DNA of 16,168 bases from Omnitrophica WOR_2 bacterium RIFCSPHIGHO2_02_FULL_52_10 (GTDB lineage Bacteria; Omnitrophota; Gorgyraeia; Zapsychrales; Zapsychraceae), in NCBI GenBank assembly GCA_001805655.1, contig MHGR01000113.1, forward strand, positions 1-16,168, given 5' to 3'. Of this stretch, positions 1 through 6,755 are shown piece after piece; the stretch's first letter is position 1; the number at the start of each line of letters is the position of its first letter. Under the pieces are notes generated by a model that was not told where the DNA came from, searched no databases, and was given only the letters and a program-made list of their open reading frames with translations. The translations under genes and the position numbers were made by a program.

Positions 1-684
1 GATGCCTTCTTTCAGCACGCGGCCCTGCTCGCCGGTCCGCACCAAAACGCCCACGCGGTCCTTGGCGGCCGTCAGGCCCGCCATGATCTTTTCTTTACCC
101 TGCCCTTCAATACCGTCCTCGGGAAAATTGACGATGGCTTCGACGGCGACATAAATGTTCATTATCTGCTCCCGGATGGCCTCCAATTCCGCCGACAAAT
201 CCCCCTTCAACTGATGGGTGCTGACTTTCAGAAAAGCATCGGTCTTGGCCTGGATGATATCGAGCACGGCCTCGGCCTGGGTGAGGTCGATTCTCCCGTT
301 TAAAAACGCCCTCTTCGTGAACTCGCCCGGCTCGGCCAGACGCGCTCCCAAACGCATGGCCAGCGCCAGAATCGCCTTTAAGGAAACCGCGCCGCCGTGG
401 CAGCTGATCTCAACGACATCTTCCCTGGTATAACTTTTCGGGGCGCGCATGACGGTCAGCAGCGCTTCGTCCACGGCCTCGCCCTTTTCCCTGTCCATCA
501 CATCGCCGTAATGCACCGTGTGGCTTTTCAGCACGGAAGGTTTCGCCCCGTTCTTTTTGACGAACATCCGGTCGGTAATCGCCAAGGCCCGCGTGCCGCT
601 TAGGCGCACGATGCCGATGCCCCCCTGGCCGGGAGGAGTCGCGATGGCGACGATGGTGTCTTCCTGGTTTTTGAATTGATACAT
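1..684 (-). CDS. mnmE: tRNA uridine-5-carboxymethylaminomethyl GTPase MnmE, N-terminal part
   Basis: MnmE works with MnmG to modify the wobble uridine (U34) of certain tRNAs, using 5-formyl-THF or a related one-carbon donor and GTP hydrolysis. I translated the minus strand from the ATG at 684-682. It begins MYQFKNQEDTIVAIATPPG and continues GGIGIVRLSG, the typical MnmE N-terminal formyl-THF-binding domain. Later come VEISCHGG, EPGEFTKRAF, LNGRIDLTQAEAV and FPED, all hallmark MnmE segments, leading into the helical domain. The frame is open for 228 codons to the window edge. It stops just before the expected G-domain P-loop, so roughly half of a usual 450-residue protein is visible. No clear Shine-Dalgarno precedes the ATG. 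An 18-bp perfect palindrome lies about 28 bases upstream. The truncation is caused by the window, not by mutation. Confidence 0.96.
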   Translation of the reverse strand, partial: MYQFKNQEDTIVAIATPPGQGGIGIVRLSGTRALAITDRMFVKKNGAKPSVLKSHTVHYGDVMDREKGEAVDEALLTVMRAPKSYTREDVVEISCHGGAVSLKAILALAMRLGARLAEPGEFTKRAFLNGRIDLTQAEAVLDIIQAKTDAFLKVSTHQLKGDLSAELEAIREQIMNIYVAVEAIVNFPEDGIEGQGKEKIMAGLTAAKDRVGVLVRTGEQGRVLKEGI

Positions 685-711
685 TTGGAGCTTTATCCCA
701 TAATTTAGTCG

Positions 712-729
712 TCGATTATATATAATCGA
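712..729. promoter_or_regulatory. 18-bp perfect palindrome upstream of mnmE
   Basis: TCGATTATA/TATAATCGA is a perfect palindrome with no spacer. It contains TATAAT on both strands, so it could be a -10 element for mnmE (minus-strand TATAAT at 720-715), an operator, or both. No good -35 hexamer is visible at 16-18 bases from it. A dimeric DNA-binding protein site is an inference from the symmetry only. Confidence 0.4.
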
Positions 730-754
730 TTTTCGACCAATCGCTGACCATTGT

Positions 755-894
755 TTAGTTTAAATTATCGGATACATCTTTGAAACCATCTGGAAATCTT
801 TCACTTAACTGCTTTACGAACGCTTGCGCGTTTGGCTGGCTTTATTTAATGTTTTATAAAAAGTTTCACATGCTTGTTTTTCACTAATCATCAT
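755..894 (-). pseudogene. Possible frameshifted small ORF downstream of the DUF4143 ATPase
   Basis: Directly after the ATPase stop (TGA at 901-899) is AGGTGA-AAAC-ATG, a good ribosome site. The frame from the ATG at 894 reads MMISEKQACETFYKTLNKA and then soon stops at 816-814 (26 codons). A neighbouring frame continues with protein-like sequence, SQPNAQAFVKQLSERF then PDGFKDVSDNLN, to a TAA at 757-755. Joined across one frame change they would make about 46 residues. I do not recognise the product. It may be a decayed gene, a sequencing error in an A/T run, a real 26-residue peptide, or noncoding. The amphipathic, charged composition is the only argument for coding. Confidence 0.3.
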
Positions 895-898
895 GTTT

Positions 899-2053
899 TC
901 ACCTAAATAATACCCCTTTCATCCCACCCAAAATGTCGTCAAACGGCACGACATCAACCTTTTTATGCAGCGAGTAGTGTTTTTTGCCTGGATAAACGAC
1001 GGCGATGCGCGTCAGTTTCAAATCTTCCAGCGCGATGCGCATGGACGGCGTCATGGCCGGCGCGTCGGCCCTTTTGATTTCAACACCGTACATCCGCCCG
1101 CCTTTATTAAGGACGAGATCCATTTCCGCGCCCTGATGCGTCGCCCAGAAATATACATGGTCCAGTTCAAGCGAACGAATCAATTGTTCCATCACAAATC
1201 CTTCCCACGACGCCCCGCAAGCAGGGTGGCGCAAAATTTCAGCTTCGGACTTTAATTCTAAAAATGAATTTAATATTCCCGCGTCACGAATATATACTTT
1301 TGGCGATTTAACCTGACGTTTTTTGATATTCACATGCCACGGGGGCAGTTGGCGCACCATAAATACACCCGTGAAAATATCCAGATACTTTCGGACGGTT
1401 GGTTCCGAAACCCCCAAAGAAGAGGCTATCGGTGCCGCGTTCCATATCTGGCCTTGGCTGTTGGCAAGCATGGCCCAAAAACGGTGCAACGTCACAGACG
1501 GCAGATCAATTCCCTGTTCCCTCAAATCCCGTTCCAGAAATGTTTTAATAAAACTTTTCCTCCAGGTAAAACTATCCGTATCATTTTTGGCTAAAAATGA
1601 TAATGGAAAACCGCCCCGCAGCCAAAGCATTTTAGCTTCCTTCTGCCCAATTTCCGCTAAATTAAACCCTCCCATTTCAATCAATTCCAACCGCCCCGCA
1701 AGAGACTCTGATGATTGCCGTAACAGATCAGGCGAAGCGCTCCCGAGGATTAAAAATTTCGCAGGTAAAGGTTTTCGATCCAAAAGGACACGTAAAACAG
1801 GAAAAAGTTCTGGCCTTTGCTGAACTTCATCGATAACCACCAAACCTTTCAACGGCTCAAGGACGCTCTTGGGATCAGCCAGGGCGATAAGGCTGCTCTG
1901 ATCTTCCAAGTCAAAATAATTAGGTGAATGAATATCAACCAGCTCTTGAGCCAAGGTGGTCTTCCCGCACTGGCGGGGACCCAAAAGCGCCACAGCCCGG
2001 CTGCGCCCAAGCGCGGTTTTAATAAAGTCTATATATGCGTTTCTCTTAATCAT
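899..2053 (-). CDS. AAA ATPase with DUF4143 C-terminal domain
   Basis: This 384-residue protein belongs to the widespread AAA_14/DUF4143 ATPases, cytoplasmic proteins of unknown biological role that often travel horizontally. Walker A is GPRQCGKT (residues 25-32) and Walker B is LVVIDE (71-76). GSAS at 104-107 fits sensor 1, followed by the family's SLAGRLELIEMGGF stretch. A winged-helix-like segment, IASSLGVSEPTVRKYLDIF, lies at about 209-227. The C-terminal part has VYIRDAGILNSF and ASWEGFVMEQLI. It ends in a restriction-endonuclease-like pattern, MDLV then VEIKR (Asp312, Glu325, Lys327), which matches D-Xn-ExK. The ATG at 2053 lies 6 bases after a strong -10 box, so the mRNA may be leaderless. 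The gene has its own promoter just past the folC terminator, and its text is more A/T-rich than its neighbours. An independent, possibly acquired unit is inferred. Confidence 0.88.
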   Translation of the reverse strand: MIKRNAYIDFIKTALGRSRAVALLGPRQCGKTTLAQELVDIHSPNYFDLEDQSSLIALADPKSVLEPLKGLVVIDEVQQRPELFPVLRVLLDRKPLPAKFLILGSASPDLLRQSSESLAGRLELIEMGGFNLAEIGQKEAKMLWLRGGFPLSFLAKNDTDSFTWRKSFIKTFLERDLREQGIDLPSVTLHRFWAMLANSQGQIWNAAPIASSLGVSEPTVRKYLDIFTGVFMVRQLPPWHVNIKKRQVKSPKVYIRDAGILNSFLELKSEAEILRHPACGASWEGFVMEQLIRSLELDHVYFWATHQGAEMDLVLNKGGRMYGVEIKRADAPAMTPSMRIALEDLKLTRIAVVYPGKKHYSLHKKVDVVPFDDILGGMKGVLFR

Positions 2054-2059
2054 GCTTCA

Positions 2060-2087
2060 ACTATACCATGAAATTCAGAATTGTCAA
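2060..2087 (-). promoter_or_regulatory. Sigma70-type promoter of the DUF4143 ATPase
   Basis: On the minus strand TTGACA (2087-2082), a 16-base spacer and TATAGT (2065-2060) form a near-consensus promoter. The -10 box ends six bases before the ATG at 2053, which puts the expected transcript start at or next to the start codon. An inverted pair ATGAAAT/ATTTCAT overlaps the promoter (about 2068-2100) and could be an operator, but this is speculative. Confidence 0.72.
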
Positions 2088-2115
2088 TTTCTTATTTCAT
2101 GGCAATATTTTCAAC

Positions 2116-2154
2116 AAAAACCCTGCTTCGACTTGTCATCGGAGCAGGGTTTTT
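2116..2154 (-). terminator. Intrinsic terminator after folC (symmetric)
   Basis: A 12-bp perfect stem, AAAAACCCTGCT (2116-2127) with AGCAGGGTTTTT (2143-2154), encloses a 15-base loop. It lies 27 bases past the folC stop. The A and T tracts at both ends mean it could terminate in either direction. With every gene on the minus strand, it most likely ends the purH-folC transcript and insulates the ATPase gene that follows. Confidence 0.85.
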
Positions 2155-2180
2155 AGCCGCCGTGGTTTTGTCTGGACGTC

Positions 2181-3530
2181 CTATGCGGGGTGAATCACGG
2201 AATACGAACCGCTCATAAGAGCGCTTAGTTCCCTTCTCGCCTCGCTCGCGACGAAAATCGATCCGGTCACTAAAATAATGCCGTCACGGCCGGCCCTTTG
2301 ACGCGCTGTTTCCAAGGCCCGGCTGATACTAACCGCATTGGGGAGGGGCTTGGCCCGCGGATGGTCGGCCCTGACAAAAATCACCTGCGCGGCCAGGCCT
2401 TCCAACTCCTGGAGAATCAAAGTTTCATTTTTATCTTCGGAAACACCAAAGACCAAAATCACTTTTCTACCTTTATATACTTCCCGCACCGCCTGCGCCA
2501 ATACCCGCGCCGAATCCCCATTGTGAGCGCCGTCTAGTATCGTCAGCGGCTCGGCTCCCATCACTTCGAACCGGCAAGGCCAGAACGCATTGTGCAATCC
2601 TTCATGGATCGCGGCGGGAGAAACGATATATCCCATGTCCCGCAAATATTCGATGGTGGCGACCGCCACCGAGGCATTTTGCCTTTGATGAACCCCCATC
2701 AGCCTCAGACTCAACTGCCTGTATCCGCCCCTCATGGTCACCAGGTCAAAGTGCTGCCGGTGCGCATCGATCCGGACATTTTCCAACTTATGCTCATCGT
2801 TGACCCTAAGCGGCTTAATGCCGTATTGCCGGCAACGCTCCGTCAAAACCGCCTCCGCTTCCTCTGTCTGCGGCGCCAAGATGACTTTCTGGCTTCGGCT
2901 TTTGATGATGCCGGCTTTTTCTTTCGCGATTTCCCCGACCGTGTTCCCTAATATATGCGTATGCTCCAGGCTGACCGGCATAATGACCGCGATAAGCGAT
3001 TCCGAGACATTCGTGGCGTCCAGCCGACCCCCCATGCCCGTCTCCAAGACCACAAAATCCGTTCCCTTTTTACAGTAATAGTAAAACGCGAGGGCGGTGT
3101 ACATCTCAAAAAACGATATCCGCTCAAATTTCGGATCACCGCGCACCCGTTCAATGGCGGGCCCAGTTTCCTCAAGCAAGGCGCATATTTCCTGCTCGCT
3201 GAGCATATCCTGGAACATTTCCGTCCCCTGGCCACTGGCTGTCTTGGATAAAATCCGGATCCGCTCACGGTACGTGTTAATGTGCGGGGAAGTGTATAAG
3301 CCCACTTGATAGCCGGCATGTTTCAGGATGCTCGCTGTCATCGCGCACACCGAGCCCTTGCCCTTGGTCCCGGCGACATGGATGATCTTGAGGCCTTTTT
3401 GCGGGTTCCCCAAATCCGCTAATAATCGCCGCATGCGGTCAAGCTTGAAGGCCGTCCGCGGGATTAAACTCGGTTTGTGTTCGTAATTGATAAAAGAGTT
3501 GATGTACTGTTGTGCTTGGGAAGGGTTCAT
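2181..3530 (-). CDS. folC: Bifunctional folylpolyglutamate synthase/dihydrofolate synthase FolC
   Basis: FolC joins glutamate to dihydropteroate and adds further gamma-glutamates to folates, using ATP in the cytoplasm. The 449-residue length is normal for the Mur-ligase-like family. The P-loop is in HVAGTKGKGSVCAM (51-64). LETGMGGRLDATN (162-174), EHTHILGNTVGEIA (189-202), GVHQRQNA (279-286), WPCRFEV and ILDGAHN (331-337) are all standard FolC motifs. The start is the ATG at 3530, eight bases after the purH stop, so the two genes are almost certainly cotranscribed. No Shine-Dalgarno is visible in that 8-base gap, so translational coupling to purH is likely. A strong terminator follows. The pairing with purH links folate polyglutamylation to a folate-dependent purine enzyme. 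Confidence 0.97.
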   Translation of the reverse strand: MNPSQAQQYINSFINYEHKPSLIPRTAFKLDRMRRLLADLGNPQKGLKIIHVAGTKGKGSVCAMTASILKHAGYQVGLYTSPHINTYRERIRILSKTASGQGTEMFQDMLSEQEICALLEETGPAIERVRGDPKFERISFFEMYTALAFYYYCKKGTDFVVLETGMGGRLDATNVSESLIAVIMPVSLEHTHILGNTVGEIAKEKAGIIKSRSQKVILAPQTEEAEAVLTERCRQYGIKPLRVNDEHKLENVRIDAHRQHFDLVTMRGGYRQLSLRLMGVHQRQNASVAVATIEYLRDMGYIVSPAAIHEGLHNAFWPCRFEVMGAEPLTILDGAHNGDSARVLAQAVREVYKGRKVILVFGVSEDKNETLILQELEGLAAQVIFVRADHPRAKPLPNAVSISRALETARQRAGRDGIILVTGSIFVASEARRELSALMSGSYSVIHPA

Positions 3531-3538
3531 GGAAGGTA

Positions 3539-5119
3539 CTAATGCTTGAAATGGCGCACGCCGGTCATCACCATGGCGATCTTGTGCTTATCGGCCGCTT
3601 GGATCACATCCCCATCGGCGACCGATCCGCCGGTTTGGATGATCGCGGCCACGCCCGCCTTGGCGGCCAACTGCACATTATCCGTTTTCGGCAGAAACGC
3701 GTCGGACGCCATGACGGCCCCCGCGGCCTTTTTCCCGGCCTGATTGAGTGCCACGCGCACGCTATCAACCCGGCTGGTCTGGCCGCATCCAATGCCGACG
3801 GTTTGCGCGCCTTTGACTAGAACAATGGCGTTCGATCTGATGTACTTAACCACCGTCCAGGCAAAGCGCATGGCCTCGATCTGCGCTTTGGTCGGCTTTT
3901 TCCTGGTGACGACACGCATTTCCTCGGGCCGCAGGACGCGCGCGTCCGTTTCCTGTAAGAGCAGGCCGCCGTGAACTTTTTTGAAATCAAAAATATCCCG
4001 CCTCATGGAAGCGGGATCACATTCGACCAATCTTAAATTCTTCTTTTTCGAAAGGAGCTTCAGGGCGGGCGCGCTGAACGACGGGGCGAGGACGCACTCC
4101 ATGAAACCGCTGCCGGCGATCGCCTTTGCCGTCTGTTCGTCGACTTTTTTGTTCAGCCCTATAATCCCGCCGAATGCCGAGAGCGGGTCGCAGTCCAGGG
4201 CCGCCTTGAACGCCTTGGCTAATTGACCGCATTCCGCGACACCAGTAGGATTGTTATGCTTGATAATGACGGCCGCCGGGCCGCGGAAATCCTTAATGAT
4301 GTCGGCGGCGGCGTTGAGGTCAAGAAGGTTATTGAAGGACAGCTCTTTTCCGTTAAGCTGCCTGATCCCGGCCAGGCCGGCCGCTTGATCGGCGTCCCTG
4401 TAGAGCGCGCCCCTCTGGTGCGGATTCTCGCCGTACCGCAGGTCCTGCACTTTCGCGAACTTGAGAGCCACCTCCCGGGGAAGGGGGCTTAACTGTTCGC
4501 TTTCCAATTGGGAGAGGTCTTCCTTGGCGAGCCTCAGGTTCAAGAAAGAGGAGATGAGGCTGTCATACTCCGCCGTGTGCGTAAAAGCTTCGACGGCGAG
4601 TTTAAACAGAACGGAATCGGATAACAAGCCGTTGTTCGTTTCCAGCTCCTTGAGAATGGACTGGTAGCGGCCGGGATTGCTGAGGACGGCGACGTTGCGG
4701 AAATTTTTTGCCGCCGAGCGCAACATCGCAGGGCCGCCGATATCGATGTTCTCAATCGCTTCTTCAAGAGTGACGTTGCCCTTCCCGGCCACGCTGGCGA
4801 ACGGATACAGGTTCACGACCACCATATCAATAAGGCCGATCTTATGTTTCTTCACCTGCTCCATGTGCTCCGGTTTTTCCCGCCTGGCCAGCAGTCCGCC
4901 GTGGATTTTAGGGTGCAGCGTCTTGACCCGCCCGTCCAGCATCTCCGGAAAGCCGGTATACTCCGATACTTCCCGGACCGGGATGCCCGCTTCCTTTAAT
5001 TGCCGGGCCGTCCCACCGGTGGAAATGATTTCCACACCCAGGCCATGCAGCCCCTTGGCGAAGGCGACAATGCCTTTCTTTTCTGAAACACTGATGAGCG
5101 CGCGGTTGACTTTGAGCAC
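3539..5119 (-). CDS. purH: Bifunctional AICAR formyltransferase/IMP cyclohydrolase PurH
   Basis: PurH carries out the last two steps of purine synthesis: it formylates AICAR with 10-formyl-THF and closes the ring to IMP. The length of 526 residues is typical. The N-terminal MGS-like cyclohydrolase domain shows ALISVSEKKG, STGGTA (33-38) and KTLHPKIHGGLL (66-77). The formyltransferase domain shows RYGENPHQ (228-235), KHNNPTG (287-293), SDAFLPKTD (472-480), QTGGSVADGD and the terminal TGVRHFKH. The start is a GTG at 5119-5117. An AGGT about 7 bases upstream is the only ribosome-site-like element. That element falls in the stem of a hairpin (5125-5167), so translation may be structure-sensitive. 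The gene is followed eight bases later by folC. Confidence 0.97.
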   Translation of the reverse strand: MLKVNRALISVSEKKGIVAFAKGLHGLGVEIISTGGTARQLKEAGIPVREVSEYTGFPEMLDGRVKTLHPKIHGGLLARREKPEHMEQVKKHKIGLIDMVVVNLYPFASVAGKGNVTLEEAIENIDIGGPAMLRSAAKNFRNVAVLSNPGRYQSILKELETNNGLLSDSVLFKLAVEAFTHTAEYDSLISSFLNLRLAKEDLSQLESEQLSPLPREVALKFAKVQDLRYGENPHQRGALYRDADQAAGLAGIRQLNGKELSFNNLLDLNAAADIIKDFRGPAAVIIKHNNPTGVAECGQLAKAFKAALDCDPLSAFGGIIGLNKKVDEQTAKAIAGSGFMECVLAPSFSAPALKLLSKKKNLRLVECDPASMRRDIFDFKKVHGGLLLQETDARVLRPEEMRVVTRKKPTKAQIEAMRFAWTVVKYIRSNAIVLVKGAQTVGIGCGQTSRVDSVRVALNQAGKKAAGAVMASDAFLPKTDNVQLAAKAGVAAIIQTGGSVADGDVIQAADKHKIAMVMTGVRHFKH

Positions 5120-5124
5120 GATGA

Positions 5125-5212
5125 GTACCTAAATTTACGGAACGTAGTGAACGTAAATTGTAGGTACGAATCGCCCTCGCCTCTTGGAAAAAATAATTTT
5201 CGAAGGCGAGGG
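5125..5212 (-). promoter_or_regulatory. Two consecutive hairpins in the purH leader
   Basis: The first hairpin pairs 5125-5139 with 5152-5167, two arms of GTACCTA+AATTTACG type with one bulged base and a 12-base loop. Its minus-strand 3' arm contains the AGGTA that would serve as purH ribosome site. The second pairs CCCTCGCCT (5174-5182) with AGGCGAGGG (5204-5212). Neither is followed by a good U-tract on the minus strand, so they do not look like simple terminators of the upstream DJ-1 gene. A regulatory leader or palindromic repeats are both possible. Confidence 0.45.
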
Positions 5213-5252
5213 TAATAATTTATACCCACAATCCGATTCCATTTTCATTTTA

Positions 5253-5777
5253 TTACTTTGAATTCAATTGTTTAATAATCTCGACAACAAACGCCGTGAG
5301 GTCCTCCGGCTTGCGGGACGTGATCAGATTCCCGTCCACCACCACTTCCTGATCGACAAAATCCGCTCCGGCGGCGATGAGATCATCCTTGATGGCGAAA
5401 AAGCTGGTCGCCTTTCTTCCCTTAAGAATTCCGGCCGACACCAGCATCCATCCGCCATGGCAAATGGAGGCCACCACTTTCCCACGGTCGTGCATTTGCC
5501 GGACAAATACCGCCATTTTGGGATATCGGCGCATGAAATCTGGAGCAAACCCGCCGGGAATGATCACGCCGGCATAATCATCCGGATTGGCCTGGTCGAT
5601 GGACAGATCCGCTTTCGCAGGATAGCCTTCCTTGCTGCCGTAGGAGTCCTTGCTACCCGTGCCGATCAGGTCGACAGCAATCCCGTCTTCCTTCAAGCGC
5701 AGCAGCGGATACCACACTTCCAGGACCTGATATAACTCTTCGATGAGAATGGCTATTTTTTTAGGGGCCGAACGCAT
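5253..5777 (-). CDS. DJ-1/PfpI family protein
   Basis: This 174-residue protein has the class I glutamine amidotransferase-like fold of the DJ-1/PfpI family, whose members include proteases, deglycases and chaperone-like proteins. The nucleophile elbow is ASICHGGWML, giving Cys106 and His107. The N-terminal LEVWYPLLRLKEDG aligns with the PfpI segment whose glutamate (Glu20 here) assists the cysteine. YAGVIIPGGFAPDFMR and LITSRKPEDLTAFV are also typical of PfpI/YhbO-like members. The ATG at 5777 has no obvious Shine-Dalgarno. The gene lies between rpsU and purH, with structured DNA on both sides, so its operon membership is unclear. The substrate cannot be told from sequence. Confidence 0.92.
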   Translation of the reverse strand: MRSAPKKIAILIEELYQVLEVWYPLLRLKEDGIAVDLIGTGSKDSYGSKEGYPAKADLSIDQANPDDYAGVIIPGGFAPDFMRRYPKMAVFVRQMHDRGKVVASICHGGWMLVSAGILKGRKATSFFAIKDDLIAAGADFVDQEVVVDGNLITSRKPEDLTAFVVEIIKQLNSK

Positions 5778-5797
5778 TGCGTCAGAATCGGAGAATG

Positions 5798-5940
5798 GAG
5801 ACCCATGGCCTTATGTCCATGTATCTTTAAATGTAGATACCCACAGGCAAGTGGAGTTCTGCCTTCCGGGCTTCGTAGAAATTCCGACGCCCTTTCGGGG
5901 GTCGGAACCCCGACCCAGCATTTCAGGCTGGTGTCTGGGA
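5798..5940. repeat. Block of nested inverted repeats between rpsU and the DJ-1 gene
   Basis: No gene is seen here. Successive potential hairpins in plus-strand terms are CATGG/CCATG, GTATCT/AGATAC, CCAC/GTGG, AGGCA/TGCCT, a 10-bp TCCGACGCCC/GGGGGTCGGA stem with one mismatch, GGGTCGG/CCGACCC and CCAGC/GCTGG. The 10-bp stem and the GGGTCGG stem share bases and exclude each other. This may be the 5' leader of the DJ-1 gene, a structured RNA I do not recognise, or a cluster of small palindromic elements. Confidence 0.5.
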
Positions 5941-6017
5941 AAAATTATGGCTTTGAACTATGCTCGCTGTGCCTTGGGCCTTCTGGTGCCCGCACACCGC
6001 TCATAGCGCAAAGCCAT
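5940..6017 (-). terminator. Long terminator-like hairpin after rpsU
   Basis: ATGGCTTTG (5947-5955) pairs with CAAAGCCAT (6009-6017). Inside, CTATG/CATAG, GTGC/GCAC and GGGC/GCCC also pair, giving a roughly 71-base stem with internal loops. On the minus strand it begins 15 bases after the rpsU stop and is followed by five U (5944-5940). It is longer than a usual intrinsic terminator, so another RNA role is possible. Confidence 0.55.
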
Positions 6018-6031
6018 TGAGCGAAAAAACA

Positions 6032-6190
6032 TTATCTGCTTTTTCCTTTAAAACGCTTCTTTTCAGACGGTTTCGAATAGAACCGGCGCTCTTTGAGCTC
6101 CATCATGAATCCGTCTTTTTGACACGCCTTTTTGAAGATCCGCATCGCTTTCTCAAAATTGTGCGAATCCATCACCTTAACTTCGATCAT
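6032..6190 (-). CDS. rpsU: 30S ribosomal protein bS21
   Basis: This short gene encodes 52 residues: MIEVKVMDSHNFEKAMRIF, then KKACQKDGFMMELKERRFY, then SKPSEKKRFKGKSR. The order is the bS21 pattern: a short beta strand, a helix with FEKAMRIFKK, the basic E-KERRFYSKPSEKKR segment, and a lysine/arginine-rich tail. bS21 sits on the 30S platform and helps Shine-Dalgarno-dependent initiation. The ATG at 6190 is preceded by a weak GGCGGTG. The stop TAA is at 6034-6032. A good promoter lies at 6236-6263 and a large hairpin follows, so it may be a single-gene transcript. No partner such as dnaG or a GatB/YqeY gene is adjacent. Confidence 0.93.
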   Translation of the reverse strand: MIEVKVMDSHNFEKAMRIFKKACQKDGFMMELKERRFYSKPSEKKRFKGKSR

Positions 6191-6235
6191 TGGGTAATCA
6201 CCGCCTTATCGTTAGTTTTGCTCTAAGAAGATGTT

Positions 6236-6263
6236 ATTATAGTATAACAATCCAAAAAGTAAA
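6236..6263 (-). promoter_or_regulatory. Promoter of rpsU
   Basis: On the minus strand TTTACT (6263-6258), a 16-base spacer and TATAAT (6241-6236) form a good sigma70-type promoter. It gives an rpsU leader of about 40 bases. An overlapping TATACT just upstream of the TATAAT could also act as a -10 box. Confidence 0.65.
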
Positions 6264-6349
6264 CCAGTTTTTCCAGGCTGACTCTCCATAAAGCATACCA
6301 CACAATCCGTAACTTTCAAAGAATCAATATGTTACAATGATCAAAGGGT

Positions 6350-6374
6350 AGGGACAGCGCATTGTGCTGTCCCT
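6350..6374. repeat. REP-like palindrome or weak terminator after the PII gene
   Basis: AGGGACAGC (6350-6358) pairs perfectly with GCTGTCCCT (6366-6374) around a 7-base loop, three bases past the stop of the PII-like gene. On the minus strand only CCCTTT follows, a poor U-tract. The GGGACAG/CTGTCCC form resembles palindromes associated with REP-type transposases in other bacteria. No such transposase is in this window. Confidence 0.5.
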
Positions 6375-6377
6375 GCT

Positions 6378-6680
6378 TTAAACCGCGCTGGCGCCCTCTT
6401 CGCCGGTCCGGATGCGATAGAGCTGATCAATCGTATACACCGCGATTTTTCCATCCCCGGTCGTGCCGGTCCGGGCTTTCTTGCGGATCAACTCAATCGT
6501 CTTATCCACTTGAAATTCATCGGCATATATTTCTATCTTGAATTTTTTCTTCAGCCCGTTGCGGTGGTGGCCGAACCCGCGCACCTCGGAAACCGTCATC
6601 CCCCCGATCCCCGACTTCTCGAGCAGCGCGCAAATCTCGTCAAATTTCTCTTCGCGGATAATCGCTTCTATTTTTTTCAT
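6378..6680 (-). CDS. PII-family signal protein with shortened T-loop
   Basis: PII proteins are trimeric sensors that bind ATP/ADP and 2-oxoglutarate and control nitrogen metabolism by inserting their T-loop into target proteins. The 100-residue product starts MKKIEAIIREEKFDEI and has GMTVSEVRGFG. It keeps the B-loop TGTTGDGKI (71-79) and the C-loop RIRTGE (89-94). A usual GlnB has 22 residues between GFG and KIEI, including the uridylylated Tyr51. This protein has only 10 (HHRNGLKKKF), and no tyrosine. That 12-residue deficit explains its length against the family's 112. The start ATG at 6680 has a clear GGGAG about 7 bases upstream. It follows kamA after 75 bases on the same strand, so cotranscription is possible. 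Nucleotide binding probably persists, but control by uridylylation cannot occur in the standard way. Confidence 0.9.
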   Translation of the reverse strand: MKKIEAIIREEKFDEICALLEKSGIGGMTVSEVRGFGHHRNGLKKKFKIEIYADEFQVDKTIELIRKKARTGTTGDGKIAVYTIDQLYRIRTGEEGASAV

Positions 6681-6755
6681 GGTTTCTCCCTATTGGAAGC
6701 GTATCCTACCATAGAGGGAAATAGTCGTCAATATCCTGGTTTCTATTGGGCGGGA

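Noticed and set aside
5798..6017. 6S RNA, SRP RNA or tmRNA
   Set aside because: The hairpins are consecutive rather than one long bulged stem, and no SRP loop or tmRNA tRNA-like ends are present.
6282..6346. Short minus-strand reading frames in the rpsU upstream region
   Set aside because: They overlap the rpsU promoter, lack a ribosome site and show no homologous pattern.
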